From assembly GCA_000711775.1 (NCBI GenBank), contig ARYC01017090.1, positions 124,001-188,000 of the forward strand: 64,000 nt of DNA, given 5' to 3'. The stretch comes from Oxytricha trifallax. Taxonomy: Eukaryota > Ciliophora > Spirotrichea > Sporadotrichida > Oxytrichidae. Position 1 is the first letter of the stretch. Each line of letters opens with the position of its first letter. The notes below the pieces were generated by a model, which ran no database searches, was not told the origin of the DNA, and saw only the letters and a program-made list of their open reading frames with translations. A program made the translations under genes and the position numbers. Below are positions 1 to 12,003 of the stretch, in pieces.

Positions 1-2
1 AA

Positions 3-329
3 GTTTACCTCGCCTAACAGGAGTATATAAATTTAAGTTTGAAGAGACTTCTATAAAATAGAGTTTTTAAAATGGACATAAGAGATGTCATGGCTTCTAA
101 GACAGAAAAAATAAAGTGTTCCTAGGCTATTGGGAAAATTAGTGCTGAAATGAAATCCAAATCCCCTCCGGGCTATCCAATTTTGCTTTATGGAGAAATT
201 ATACAAGATGAACACATCTAATTTCTAGGAGGAGATGAGATGATTAAAGTATTAAAACACACTTTAATCAGGCTTTAAGTTAAATAAAAATTAAATTTAT
301 GTAACTTATTAATAGTAAGGGAAGTTTGA
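3..329 (+). CDS. Orn/Lys/Arg decarboxylase, C-terminal fragment (5' end outside window)
   Basis: The frame is open from position 3 to the TGA at 327-329, with TAA/TAG read as Gln. The segment AIGKISAE followed by SPPGYPILLYGE (about 137-205) resembles the C-terminal domain of PLP-dependent ornithine/lysine/arginine decarboxylases, where an 'AxGRISAE...YPPGxPxLxPGE' pattern is typical. In those enzymes this domain follows the catalytic PLP-binding part, which would lie to the left of the window. The gene is convergent with the next one, 52 bp between stops. An internal ATG at 72 exists, but the reading frame continues upstream of it, so I treat this as the tail of a longer gene. Identification rests on one short motif region. 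Confidence 0.6.
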
Positions 330-381
330 GGATGATAAACGAATTTTATGCATAAATTATGTAGTAGATTTAATTTTGATT

Positions 382-2690
382 TCATTAATATTTTACAGTA
401 TAACTATCAGTTGGTGTCTCTTCAAGCACTTTCTCAACTTCTCTCATTCCAGAATCTTAAGAGAATTGATTGTGAATAATTTGTATTAAAAACTAATAAA
501 AATAATGTGTAGTCGTAGTTGCTTATCTAAATCTGCATGGTCTTATATTATATCGCTTCCTGCATTTAAAAACAATTCTCTTTGCTGTTGCTAATTTAGA
601 GGCATACCTAAACTTAACCTTGCTTGTCTCATTCCAGAAAGTTACAACTTTAAGCCTTCTGATGATATTATGAAACATACAAAAAAAAATTTATTAAGCT
701 GCATTAATTAAATAATAATTCTTTTTTAGATTCATGATTAATTTTAGATGATTTATGCCTTAATTCCTCAATCTAGCTGCTATCTTGTTTAAGATTTAAA
801 GAAGAGTCTTTTTATTACATGATTTACTTGCTTGATTAAATTTGAAATGACTATACTCTACTCTAATTCCTCTAAGATGGTGTTTAAGGCTTATCTAATT
901 TTGTAACATTCAAAAATTTATTAGAGATCCTATTATTAGGAACAACAAATTTAGATTTCTATTTCTTTTCAGAGTTAGATCTTGAACTGTCTCGATTTGA
1001 TATCATTTCTAAAAGGTTTTTACTTGAAAGTGTGTCAAGATCATTTTTAGACATCATTTCTGAATCTAGTTGAATTAAAGAAATTTTTGTATCATTCTAG
1101 TTGAACATTTTAACCATGAATTTGAAAGATTCTGAGAGTCTATCACTTCCAGCATTTTGTAATAATGGGGAAGATACCTATGAGTTTTCTAATATATTAT
1201 AAATTTTTAAAGTTACTTGATAGTAAAACTTTATTCGTTTTTCTTGATTGAACAGATAAAGGCTATACTGAATGAGTTTATTTAAGACTTAAAACCTATC
1301 CTAATTCTAACTACTACACCAAAATATAAATCTATATGTCTTGTAACAAACATATATAATTAATTAAATTTAATGCATGAATATTATGCCTTAATTTACT
1401 GTTACATCTTTCTCTATTAAAGTAATTTCACTTATATAGCCTATTTTCTTTATTCATTTTTCTATAATTACATACTTCGCTTTTCAATGCCTTATTTGCT
1501 AATAATTACATGCACTAGACATTTTAGAAATTAACTGAACAAGTTTTATTCTTTTGGAGATCTCACCATTTATTATGCTTGGCTATTGCTAAAATGTAAA
1601 ATTACTTCAAATTTTAAAGTAAAAATTAGAATTAAATTACACAAATTGTAAGGGCAGGTAAAAATCAATTATATAGTAAAAATTAAGTTTATTTAAGGCT
1701 AACTTTGGGTAAAAAAAACACAATGATATTTAATGAAAATAATAACATTCTAGAGTAGCTCTAATATTATAGAGAATTCTAATCTTAAATAATATATTTC
1801 TATTTAAATTTTAATAACCAATAATGTGTTCAGTTATCCTTAAATGCTGTGGGAGTAACACTTTCTCGGTATCTTATCCAAATACCCGCTTAGGTGAAGA
1901 TATTTCACTTTACATTGCAGATATAAGGTGCGCAATATCATCGGCTGATTATAGTTTACCAAGCCTTAATTTGGGATTTTTTAGGAATTTCTTTTCTAGA
2001 TCTACATGATTGAATACTATTCCAAATTTAGTTGGTTGGTGAAAAAATTAATCAGTAATTAAGGTTTTTTGCTTGTTTGTTACAGATCCGCTTGATAATA
2101 AAGCGAGATCCTTAATCGACTATTCATTCTTCTTTATAACTAAATGTTTAATATTATTTTTTAATTAAAAGTAAGTATATTATAAATGCTTTGAGTGCCT
2201 ATTTTTTGAATCTATTTCAGTTTCATTTTCTAAGACTTTGCTTGGCTTTCCAGGATAAGTCACCCTCTCATTTTTCAGGTCAAGTAAGAATTTATTATAA
2301 AATCTTGTCAATATTCCAGCCACTATCGTGTACCTCACATGATTAACGATTTGCTTTTAAATTTGTCTCTCTATAATCCATCTCAGTCTCTCTTATCGTT
2401 CTAAATAAAATGCAATGAATTTTATATAAATATTTACTATTGAATCTAGATTTTCTGTCATATTTAAGTTCGCAAACTCTTGCTAATTTTACAAATGTAC
2501 CTGAACACCTGCTTCTTAATTCTACTAATTTCAAAGTTTTTACCATGTTTTTTATAACCAAGACTCTTCTTATAAACTCTTGAAACTTTTTCAGCTGAAC
2601 AAATCTTCTAAACTTCTTCTGTAGATATGATATTCTCTAAACTTATTTTATAGGAGGATTATTAATATTTTAGGAGGGGAGAAGTTGCCT
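382..2690 (-). CDS. Hypothetical low-complexity protein, IES-interrupted, 5' end uncertain
   Basis: Minus-strand coding with TGA as only stop; stop at 382-384. Well-supported blocks: about 2640-2470 (basic, rich in Lys/Arg), about 2470-1780 (long open frame including YPGKPSKVLENETEI), about 1450-690 (Ser/Asn/Gln-rich, including LQNAGSDRLSESFKFMVK) and 640-385 (GMRQARLSLGMPLNQQQQ, ending TDSYTVKYQ). The frame changes between blocks near 2460, 1780-1460 and 700-660, so several IESs or introns remain unresolved. One 35-bp IES near the 3' end is clear. No family recognised. No start Met could be fixed, and the 5' end may lie beyond 2690. Confidence 0.55.
475..509. other. IES, 35 bp, pointer CACA (gene strand)
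   Basis: On the minus strand the direct repeat CACA flanks a 35-bp AT-rich insert without splice sites. Removing the insert and one repeat joins RLH to NQFSQDSGMRE in frame and avoids a stop. Confidence 0.6.
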
Positions 2691-3105
2691 GACCAATAAA
2701 AAATGAAATTTTTATCTATTTGTAAAAATCTTAATCACTTTTTATTTAGAGATTTTACTAATTTAAGCATCCATTAACTCTCATATGTTGATTAAAATTT
2801 GATTGATTTCATTTAAATTACATTAATTATAAAATAATATAATAATTCTTCAATAATTTATAATGATTAAAGATACAAGAGATTGTTGTAAACCTTTAAA
2901 GTAATATATTTAAAAAGTTGCTTAATATAGTAAGGAAGCAATTGAAATGGTGATCAATATATTTTTTCAACAATTTTGGGCAAATAAATTAATTTTGATG
3001 TTTGGGCAGAAAACTATCCACCATATTTTAATATAAATAAGCTTAAATAAAGTAAAGTCAAAATGATAAGTGTAATTACATGCTCAACAGGTAAAACTAT
3101 TTTAT

Positions 3106-5318
3106 TCAAGTATTAATTATTGATATCAGACTGCATCTCAACTAATTAATTATCTAAGTTTTTCTTATTAAATTTTAGGTTAAAGTCCACTTCCTATCCT
3201 ACAAAGTAGTATTGATAGAATTTTAAATCTTACTTTTTGTAAATTCTTTATTTGCATAAATTGCCTAAATGATCTTTGAATTTTCCTAGCTGCTTCTTGT
3301 TCTCTATTCTTCTGAAAATTCAACAATACATAGAGTTTATACTAAACAAAAATAATTTATTTTAACATGAAATTCAGTTATAAGACTATCTCATTCTCTT
3401 ATGTCTACTTCTTTTCTCTTTTTTCTTAAACTATCTAGTTTTTAATGTTTGACAGTTTTTATATTCTTTTCTATAATTGATTTCTTAATTTTTTCCTCTG
3501 ACTATCTAACTATCTCTGCTATTACTCTTCGTAGGGCAACAAATGTCTGCTAGTTGATTGTTTATTGCAAAGGGTTATTGATTGCCTTTGAGTTAGCTTT
3601 TAAGTTCTATTTGTTTGAAGTAATTTTGGTGAATTGCTAAGCTTTTAATTTTCTTTGTTTTTATCATGATCTATTTCAAATTGCTATGTGTTATTGAGGT
3701 TTTTAGGGTCTTAGTTTTCTATTTTTGAAAGTTAAGTCTTAAGATGAGATATGAAAGAATCATAATCTTAGACTGGAACATCGAGATATGAAGGTTTGTA
3801 ATTGATATTAAATAAACAAATGAAATCACAAAAAAAGATTTCTGAGAATGAAATATGCCTCCTCTTCTTTTTATCTTAATTTTAAGGTGTATTCAATACA
3901 AACTTTCTCTAAAAATCATTACTAAAGTTAAATGCCTTTAAGTTTAGATTTTTTGGAGTCCAGAGCTGCCTTTAGTTATTTTGTTAATTGTTTTCCAAAA
4001 ATTCTTTCATATTACTTGAGCTCATTGCTCTTCTATTTTTGAGCTGGAAATAATCGTTCAAAGTTATGTCTACTAAGTCACCTGCATTTTTCTTCATTGA
4101 AAGGGAAACATAATAAAAATTTATCTCCAAAAATAAAAAAGTTAATCTTGAGAAAAACATCCGAGTCTCTTTTAATATTTTATCTTGTCATTATATTAAG
4201 CTAATTATTAAGCAACGCTAAACTAGAAGATAACTTTTATGTTTAATTGAACGATGAATTGTTGAGATTTAAGATGTGATTTGTATACGCTCTATTCTTA
4301 ACTTTTTTAGCTAATAACTATATATTACTTATATTTTATTCATTCTCTTTTAGGTTTAATATTGGTTTCTTTTAGTAACCTTAGGTTCTATCAAGTTAAG
4401 TATAGCTACTTGGACTAAATATATTTATATGTGAAGAATATGACCCTATTGAAGTTGGTTGTAGCTCAAGATTATTAAGGAATTCTATGTTTAAATTGCT
4501 TTGTTTATTTTTTAATTAATTTACATTGGCTTGGGATTCACACTTTCTAGGAGAACCCTATGATTAAATCATATTAGAAATAATTAATGAAAGAACATTT
4601 GATTCATTTTAATATATTACATTTATGATGTCTGAGGTTTTCTATTAACTTTATATGTTCTAATTTGGGATTTAGCTGTCTAAATATTCCTTCTAAGAAG
4701 TTCTCTTAGCTTCTAAGATTTTTCAAGTATCTCCTGACTTTTATAATCTTAAGATGAAATTGGACTTTGTTATTTAGCTTATTATAAAACTGAATAACTA
4801 TTTAAAACTGACTTTTCGCCGTCTGCCTCATCAATTTTTATAAGCATTTAATTTTATTCTTGCAAACCAGAATTACAAAGGTTTATCTTTAAATTTTCTT
4901 AACTATTTTCCTGCTAAGAATAATTTCTCTAACCTTAAGTAAAAGGCCTTGGCTTTCTAGACCTAAACACCCTATGCCTACTGTATAAACCTTCTTTATA
5001 TTCCTAAGATATGTTCAACGAGGTTTTTGTAAAATGTGAATCACTCATTTTAGTCTGGACATTATTTTGTTGTAAATACTGTTCTTACAATTCTTAAAGT
5101 TCTTTTGATTTGATGCTTTATCTATGTAGCTACAAAAACTACTTCAAAGAGTGGACTCCTCCTGTCCCAGCTTAAATTTTACTCTATAAATCATAATGGC
5201 TTTATCAAGAATCAGTCGTCGCATGTAAATCTAATTAAGTTTTATCCACTTAACTTAATCGTTTCTTGTTCTGACTTATACTTTATCGAGTAGGAGATTT
5301 TCTTGAGGAATAGTTCAT
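3106..5318 (-). CDS. Gln/Asn/Ser-rich protein with an IQ motif near the C-terminus
   Basis: Starts at the ATG at 5318 (MNYSSRKSPTRQS) and ends at the TGA at 3106-3108, roughly 700 residues. The body is Gln/Ser/Asn-rich with coiled-coil-like stretches (LQELQEQYLQQ; QEILEKSQKLRELLRR). Near the C-terminus, EAARKIQRSFRQFMQ (about 3290-3245) matches the IQ calmodulin-binding consensus (IQxxxRxxxx). A GTAAG...GTAG intron of about 43 nt follows and keeps the frame into a basic tail. One in-frame TGA at 5204-5206 is removed by a 21-bp IES. A break around 3370-3290 probably holds another insert. The IQ motif suggests calmodulin binding; nothing else points to a function. It is the upstream neighbour of the 382-2690 gene on the same strand. 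Confidence 0.65.
5194..5214. other. Candidate 21-bp IES, pointer TGATT
   Basis: The repeat TGATT (minus strand) flanks 21 bp that contain the only in-frame TGA in the first 240 codons of this gene. Excision of 21 bp keeps the frame (TTD to LQSKIQAG). It is very short for an IES, so a sequencing error remains possible. Confidence 0.4.
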
Positions 5319-8195
5319 TTTATAAAATGGTTAAAAATATATATGATTTTACAGTTAATTTATTACTTTTAATATTATAAGCATGTAAAATCATGATTGA
5401 AAATCCTATTTTATTGAAAAATTAAAATATTTAAGCTTGAATAGATTTCAGAATGCAAAAGATAGTACAATAAACAATTATTAATCTAAAACATAGTCAG
5501 GGTTTAATTAGAATAGTAATCCAAATTAAAACAGTTAATAAAATGTTAGCAAGATTTTTGTATACTAAACAGATAGTAAAAAAAGATATCAGATTTAATT
5601 TAAAAAGCATAGCTTGATTGAAAATTACGAAGATAATTTAACAAGTATTATTTTTATTGTATACAGATTATCAACTTGGATAGTATTACACAAGCACAGA
5701 GAATCATTCAGTACAAAGCAAAAACAATTAAAAGAACTAAAATCTTAAACTAATAATCAATTCTGAATAATTTTATAAACTAACACAAAATTACATATAA
5801 TAAAGTATTCTTGATAAAACTACTTAAAACCGATAATGCAATTAAAAAGGTCAATATTTTGTTAATTTAATGGTAGAAAATATAATTATAAAGATGATGT
5901 GAAATTATGTTTTGATACCCATTAATTGCACTTTTATATATGAATAAATTGACTGTAATGAACTTTTAGATTTGCAATATTATGACAATTATTTCAGGCA
6001 ATAATAAATTGACAAAAACTAGATTAATTATAGAAAAATAAACAAAAATTTAAACTAAACAAAGCAAAATTAATATGCAACAGATGCTGAAAAGAAAATG
6101 TATAGATAAACTACAATTGCTCCTAATTTTTTTTTAAAAAATATTTTTTAAACTATAAGAAATGAAGTTTACAACTTCCAAAACTGGCTGAAAAAATAAG
6201 AGCCAACTGAATTAATAGAATATTAGAAGCGATTTCACAAGAGAAATTAAACACCCCTTGGATTTTTGAGTTAACCTGAAACATAAAATAGCATTATACA
6301 TTAGTTGAGCTTACCGAGACTCAACCCTTAAACCTTCCATAAAAATAAATGCCCTCTCTCTTACCCTCTCCTTCTTTTAATACAATATTTCATTTTAAAA
6401 ATATTCTTATGTACTGAATTTAGCTTAAACTCTACATCTCGATCTCAAATTACTATTTAATTATTAAAAAAACATTAAAATGTTCTTGCCCTGTGAGCAA
6501 TTTTTATTTTATAGTTTGAATATTTTATAATTTTAAATATCTCTCAACTTTTAAGCATGAACTCATAGGAAAACATTTTAAATTCTAATTAATTTTGATT
6601 ATATTATATTTTCTAAATAATATCCATTAATTTACATTACACATACAATTTTATAATATTTTTATAACTTAAACCACCTTTTTAGCGCAATATTCTCAAT
6701 GATAGTTTAAACAACTCTGTACTTTAATATCTTTTTAATTAAATATATTTTTAAATTAACTTGTTTTGTAAATAAAATCTTTTAAAATATGTTTATTTCA
6801 ATAGTTCAATAAACATTAATTTCATTTAAATAAAATGTTTAATAAAAGAAAGCTATTAAAGAACAAAATTGTTCAAACTGTTTTTGAATATATTGTCGAA
6901 AAGGTAATTTTGCTCTAAAATTGGATGTGTGCAAGGCTAATTAAGAGAAATTATTTAGAAAATATAATATAATCAAATTTGATAAAAAATTACAATGTTT
7001 CCGAATGGGTGCATGTATTGAAAAATCGAAGCATCCTATTGAAAATTATAATTATACAATTATAAACATACTGCTCGCAAGGCAAAATTTTATTTTGGAA
7101 CATTTTAAAAAATATATTTAATTTAAAGAGTGATTGAAGATCGTAATGTCGAGATAAAGCTCAAATAGAACCCAAGGATATCTTTTTTATAAAAAATAAA
7201 ATTTTTTTAAAGGGGTTAAGGTGGTGGCCATATATTTTTATGGGGGGGATTAGGGGTGGGGTCTCTCTAAGAACACCTAGATATTATTAATTTAAAATTT
7301 ATAAATTTAATTGAAATAGCTTAGCTTAAACTTAATCTCAGCCATAAAACAATGTGCAATTTCTCAGAGACTCTTTACTTACACAACTTGATAACATTGA
7401 CTTAGGTAAAAATAAGTCACATTTTTTTAGTAATTTATTTGATTAAAGAGATATGAATGGTACTACTTGTAACTTACTATTTGATCCTTAATCTTTTGTA
7501 CAAATACCTATTATATATAATATGTATTAAAATTTACTTAAATAAATAAACCTGGAAATTCTCATAATCTATTTCTTGTTGGAAAAAGGACAAATAAAAG
7601 GTTTATGGAAACTGCCGGAGATTTCTTTCATAAACGAAAGAACTAACTAAGAAAAAATGAATTGTAAAAATAATAATAAAGTAATTAAGATGTTTGTAAG
7701 GATTTATATAAAATAGAGAATTTTAAGAGCAATCAGGCAAGTTAAGAAAGAATCTTAAGTATTTAGTAGAAGCTAAGTCAATTAAATAGTCCAACTCAAA
7801 GTCAAAAGTAACAATAATAGTGATAAATAATTTTTATTTTATTATAAAATAACTTATCTTACCAGAATAAAATTAAGTGCAAGCTTTATCAAGGAATTAA
7901 AGTGAGAATGAGATTATTAGTTCATAAATAATAAAGTCTATTTCCAAATAAAACATGCAAATTATTTAAAATAAAGCTGAGGTTTTGATGGGAAAGTTAC
8001 AAAACATCTAAAAAGAAAGAATCATTCTTCAACAAAATGAGTAAAATGCATAAAATCTTTAATATAAAAGTAATAAACATAATTAAACGAGATCTTAAGT
8101 ATTAGGGGATTAAGACACATTAAATAACAATTCTTAGAACTTAGCTAACACCTAGAACTTTAAATCATTAAATATATAAAAAGTATTTTCAAACA
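5319..8195. other. AT-rich stretch without recognisable gene
   Basis: About 2.9 kb, strongly AT-rich with poly-A/T runs. I see no long TGA-free frame with protein-like composition on either strand. Two patches have skewed composition: a C-rich one around 6310-6370 and a G-rich one around 7213-7265. It may be intergenic germline-limited DNA. Confidence 0.5.
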
Positions 8196-9202
8196 ATGGG
8201 CAGATTTAGAAACTTCAAGAAACTTAGAAAAATGTTGCAAGCTCAAGTGTATTAAGTTCGCTATTATAAATTAAGAAGTTACATTCATGAAAATTATTCT
8301 TGATAAATGAATTGCATTATAGTTTTATGATAATGAAGACTTACAAGGGGTCTTAATCAAAGTTAAATATTATACTTTCAAATAAAAAGCATGCTTTAAA
8401 ACGGAAGTAGTTAGAACTAATGAGAGACAAAGAGTAAGTAGTTGATGAATTTCTAAATTAGGTCTCAGGATAGATAAATACAGGCAATTCAAATATCTTG
8501 CCTAAAAGCATTAAAGAGGAAGATTTGCATTTTTTCTAAGAAAAATTCAAAAATCTAGTAAATAAAGTTGAGAATAAATCTCTCGAGCAAAAACATAAGA
8601 AATCAGTTAATTAACATGCTTCTTAAAAATAGGGTTTAAAAATTAGTTCAATGAATCTAAAAAGTTCAAAATAGCTTTTGTTAGACTAAAACAATAATTA
8701 AGAATAATAATCTAATCAGTAAAATACCTTTAAGGGTGCTCGTTCTTCAATGACAGCTTCTTATACTTTCAGCAAATCAGAGTTATAGAATCTGTAAACT
8801 CAAAACAGCACATCCAACATGAATTTCAATTCATGTCATCAATCTATTAACTTTTAAAACAACTGTTTAAACCCAAGAGAAAGTTTAAAGAGTAGAGGTA
8901 GACTTGCATATTCAGGAAATATCTTGAAATAAATTATTCAATCATCCTAAAATACTTAAATGCGATGCAGTGATAGTAGATAGTAATCCTATTTTAGTTA
9001 AAATGTAAATTACAACCAAAGAAATCCTGATAATTTTGCAAATAAACATAGAGGAGCTGATAAAACTTAAGTTAATAAGAGGTATGATCGTGCTTTTATA
9101 AAGAAGGATTTTATTGATAAAAAGCTTAGCATTTTGAATAATATACCTTTATAGAATCATAGAAGTGTGATTTCTTAAAACTTTTAAGAATTTGATATTT
9201 GA
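8196..9202 (+). CDS. Hypothetical basic, Gln/Ser/Asn-rich protein
   Basis: Two blocks. The first starts at the ATG at 8196 (MGRFRNFKKLRKMLQAQV) and meets a TGA near 8300. The second is open from about 8327 (ATGs at 8327 and 8333) to the TGA at 9200-9202, with a coiled-coil-like KRKQLELMRDKEQVVDEFL followed by a long Ser/Asn/Gln-rich region. A direct repeat TGATAA brackets the break but would leave the TGA in place, so the junction is unresolved; the real start may be in either block. No family recognised. It lies 555 bp upstream of the motif-repeat gene on the same strand. Confidence 0.5.
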
Positions 9203-9757
9203 ATATCAATCCAATATTTGTTTAAATATAAAATTTTAAAATTTCAGCAATAATTGCATCAGAAACATTTAGAATTAGAAAGCTATAATTTAATTTTAAT
9301 AAAATTAGCTTAATATTTATTAATAAAAATTCAAAAATTTTTATTAATAATTAATGTCTCAAAAATTGTATTAAATTCTTATTTTTTTAATTAATTTGTC
9401 TTTAAGATATTGTGAGAAAATTTCCATTTAATTTCAATTAGCTATAAATTCTTATTTGTTTCGAATTTATCAATTGACAAGCATAAATGATTAAACTTGT
9501 CTTCATGTAATTTTAATATATTTTATTTTGGATATAAAATTAAAATGTAATCATAAGCCTTTGCATCTCCAAGTAACTAAAATCAAACCAATGAAGATTT
9601 CTCTCCCTATAAAAGCCCAAATTTTGCAAATAACTCAGTTGATATACAACGCAATAATTAAGATTAAAACCTAGATTTGCACATTTCAAAAGTAAAGATG
9701 CTATGGGAGAGGAAAAAGAATGCTTTATTGAAAAATAAACATGCAAATATTAACTTA
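9203..9757. other. Intergenic, AT-rich
   Basis: No gene-like reading frame with TGA as the only stop. Expected to hold the promoter of the gene starting at 9758. Confidence 0.4.
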
Positions 9758-11888
9758 ATGAATAAAACTCAGATTGAAGGTGAATATTTGACGAAATAAG
9801 ACAGGCTTGACTCTCTAATATACACTAAGGGGACACATTTTAGGCTTGGCTTTGACGAGAGTAAGAAATCATTGATTTATTTATATTACTTTATTTTAGC
9901 AAATTATGGTCAGTCCTAATCTCAAGTCCACTACAATCAAAGTAATTCTATAAGAACCCCTTAAATGCCTAAAGATTTACTTAAAATCATTGATGATAAA
10001 GATAAATAAAGTAAGAAGACATACTCTAATATTAAGATGGGAAATAAAAAAGAGGATAAATTTTAAGGAGAGAGTACTACGAAAAAGATATATGATTTGA
10101 AAAGTATTAAAGAAGCCAGACCTAAAGAAGTGAGCAGGGATATTGCTAGAACAATGAAAAAGACAAACTTCAAATATGGGTTTCGCTCTGACATAACTAT
10201 CTACAAAAATTAAATTGAACTTTAAAAATAGGGTGATGGTAAATAAAGCTAAAGAGTGGAAAATTAAAAGGAATAAAGCAAATAAAGCTCAAATTAAGAT
10301 CAAAATGCTTTTTCAGAACTAAAAGCTTTAAGTCAAAGGATCCTTAATAAATCGATAAAAACTCCAAAATAATAAAATGACTTGGAGATATACAAGCGAA
10401 TAAATCAGTAAATGAGAAAAACTAACTTTAACATTGGTAAACACAGAGATACTTATTAGACCACTAATTAAGACACTTTATAGCAGCTAAAGCTGAATTT
10501 AGATAAAATTATTATAATTCATTTTAAATTTAAACCCTAATGTTAACATCAGAAAGGAAGTATTAAATGCTAAAAGTACACATTTTGACTTTGGTTATGA
10601 CACGAATCAGTTTATAGCCTCTCCTGAGAACTTTGATCCGATCGCTTTTGAACAATAGAAAAAGTAAAAGTTTCAGACTCTTATCAATTTTTGGAAAGTT
10701 TAACAATGTATAGTGGGAAGTAAAAAAACTCAGTAAAGAGGTAAGAGTTCGGATTTTATGCCAAAAAGGAAAATTTAGAATCATTTCTAAACTACTAAGC
10801 AGTTCTATTAAGAGAAAGCTTTGAATGAAGAGAATAATCTGGATCTACCAGCTTTGAATTAAAAACATTAAAAGACTATATATGATGAAAATTTGAACTA
10901 TCTTTTCTCAAAAGAACAAGACCTCACTAGTCACTCTTAAGAAGTACATAATGATTTCTAGAATCATTCTCAATTTAGTCCATCTATTGATAAACTCGCT
11001 TCTTCCATGATTTATTTAGATTAAAAACCCTCTTAAGTATAAACAACTAAATTGAGAATGTAAACTGCATAATTTAGGTTTGGGCCAGTCACCAGAGGGG
11101 ATATAGAGCTAAATTAATAAGATAAGACTCATTCTTAAATTTCTTTTGCTCCATATGAAAGCGACAACATAAATTACATGGAGAGATATAATAAATTGAA
11201 AGATATGCAGAAGCTTTATCATGAAAGTCATTTCCAGTTTTCTTATCAATCGCCAGATAAAAGCAAAAATAACATTGATTCACAATTTGATGTCATTTCA
11301 TAAAAAGAAGACTATCTATTATCTGAGTAGAAAGAAAAATTCCCAAAATATGATGACTCTTATTATTAAACATCCGCTCCTAGATGTCAGAAAAATATTA
11401 AGCCTGGTCACATTCAAATTAGCATGACTAAACAACCAGGTCAAGATGTTTCTTTTTATGGAACTGTGAGAGATTAATTTGATGTAACCAAGAATTTTAA
11501 GAGTGGTGGATAGTTCACTGATGTTTAATTAGGTAAAACAAATAAGACAATTAACTACGACATTATGGATAAGAGTCAAACAAATTTTAAACTTGGCTAT
11601 ACTTAAGATGACTCAATGAAGCTTAAGAAATCTAGCACACTCAATCAAACTTCTACTATTTAGCATAATAGCTAGAATAAACGTTATGATTTTTATTCAC
11701 AATTACAAATATTTTAAGTCGTATGGTTTAGGAGGCTTTTGAATAATTTAATTGTGAGAAAACAAAAAAGAGATAATGTGGGTGAAATGATAAGGGAAAG
11801 ACCCAGAACTATTGAATAATTGAGGACTTGCAACAATACTTTTTATAATTGGATTTAACCAGTACCTATGAAATAGATAAAAGAATGA
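9758..11888 (+). CDS. Motif-repeat protein with (S/T)-x-F-x-x-G units, possible ciliary protein
   Basis: ATG at 9758, TGA at 11886-11888; 686 residues after removing one intron (9861-9899, 39 nt, GTAAG...TTTAG) and one 31-bp IES. A short motif recurs through the chain: GTHFRLGFDETNYGQS, KTNFKYGFRSD, KTNFNIGKHRD, STHFDFGYDTNQF, ESHFQFSYQ and QTNFKLGYTQDD. The first copy is split by the intron and reads correctly only when spliced. The spacing is irregular, with Gln/Lys-rich linkers between copies. Repeated short Phe-Gly motifs of this kind are seen in several microtubule-associated axonemal proteins, so a ciliary role is possible, but this is inference from motif style and I cannot name a family. 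The C-terminus is basic and ends PVPMKQIKE. Confidence 0.65.
10502..10532. other. IES, 31 bp, pointer AATTTA
   Basis: AATTTA at 10496-10501 and 10527-10532 flanks an AT-rich insert. Excision joins LKLNL to NPNVNIRKEVLNAKSTHF in frame, leading directly into the fourth motif copy. No GT...AG pair fits. Confidence 0.75.
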
Positions 11889-12003
11889 CAAATTGTTTTT
11901 ATTCTTAATTCACAATAACACTTTCTACTATTAGCTATAAGTATTAATAAATTAAAGTTAAGGAATAGTTTTAATTATTAAACTTATATTATTATATTTG
12001 TAA

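Noticed and set aside
7213..7265. G-rich patch as a G-quadruplex or telomere-like repeat
   Set aside because: Runs are irregular and do not match the G4T4/C4A4 repeat of spirotrich telomeres.
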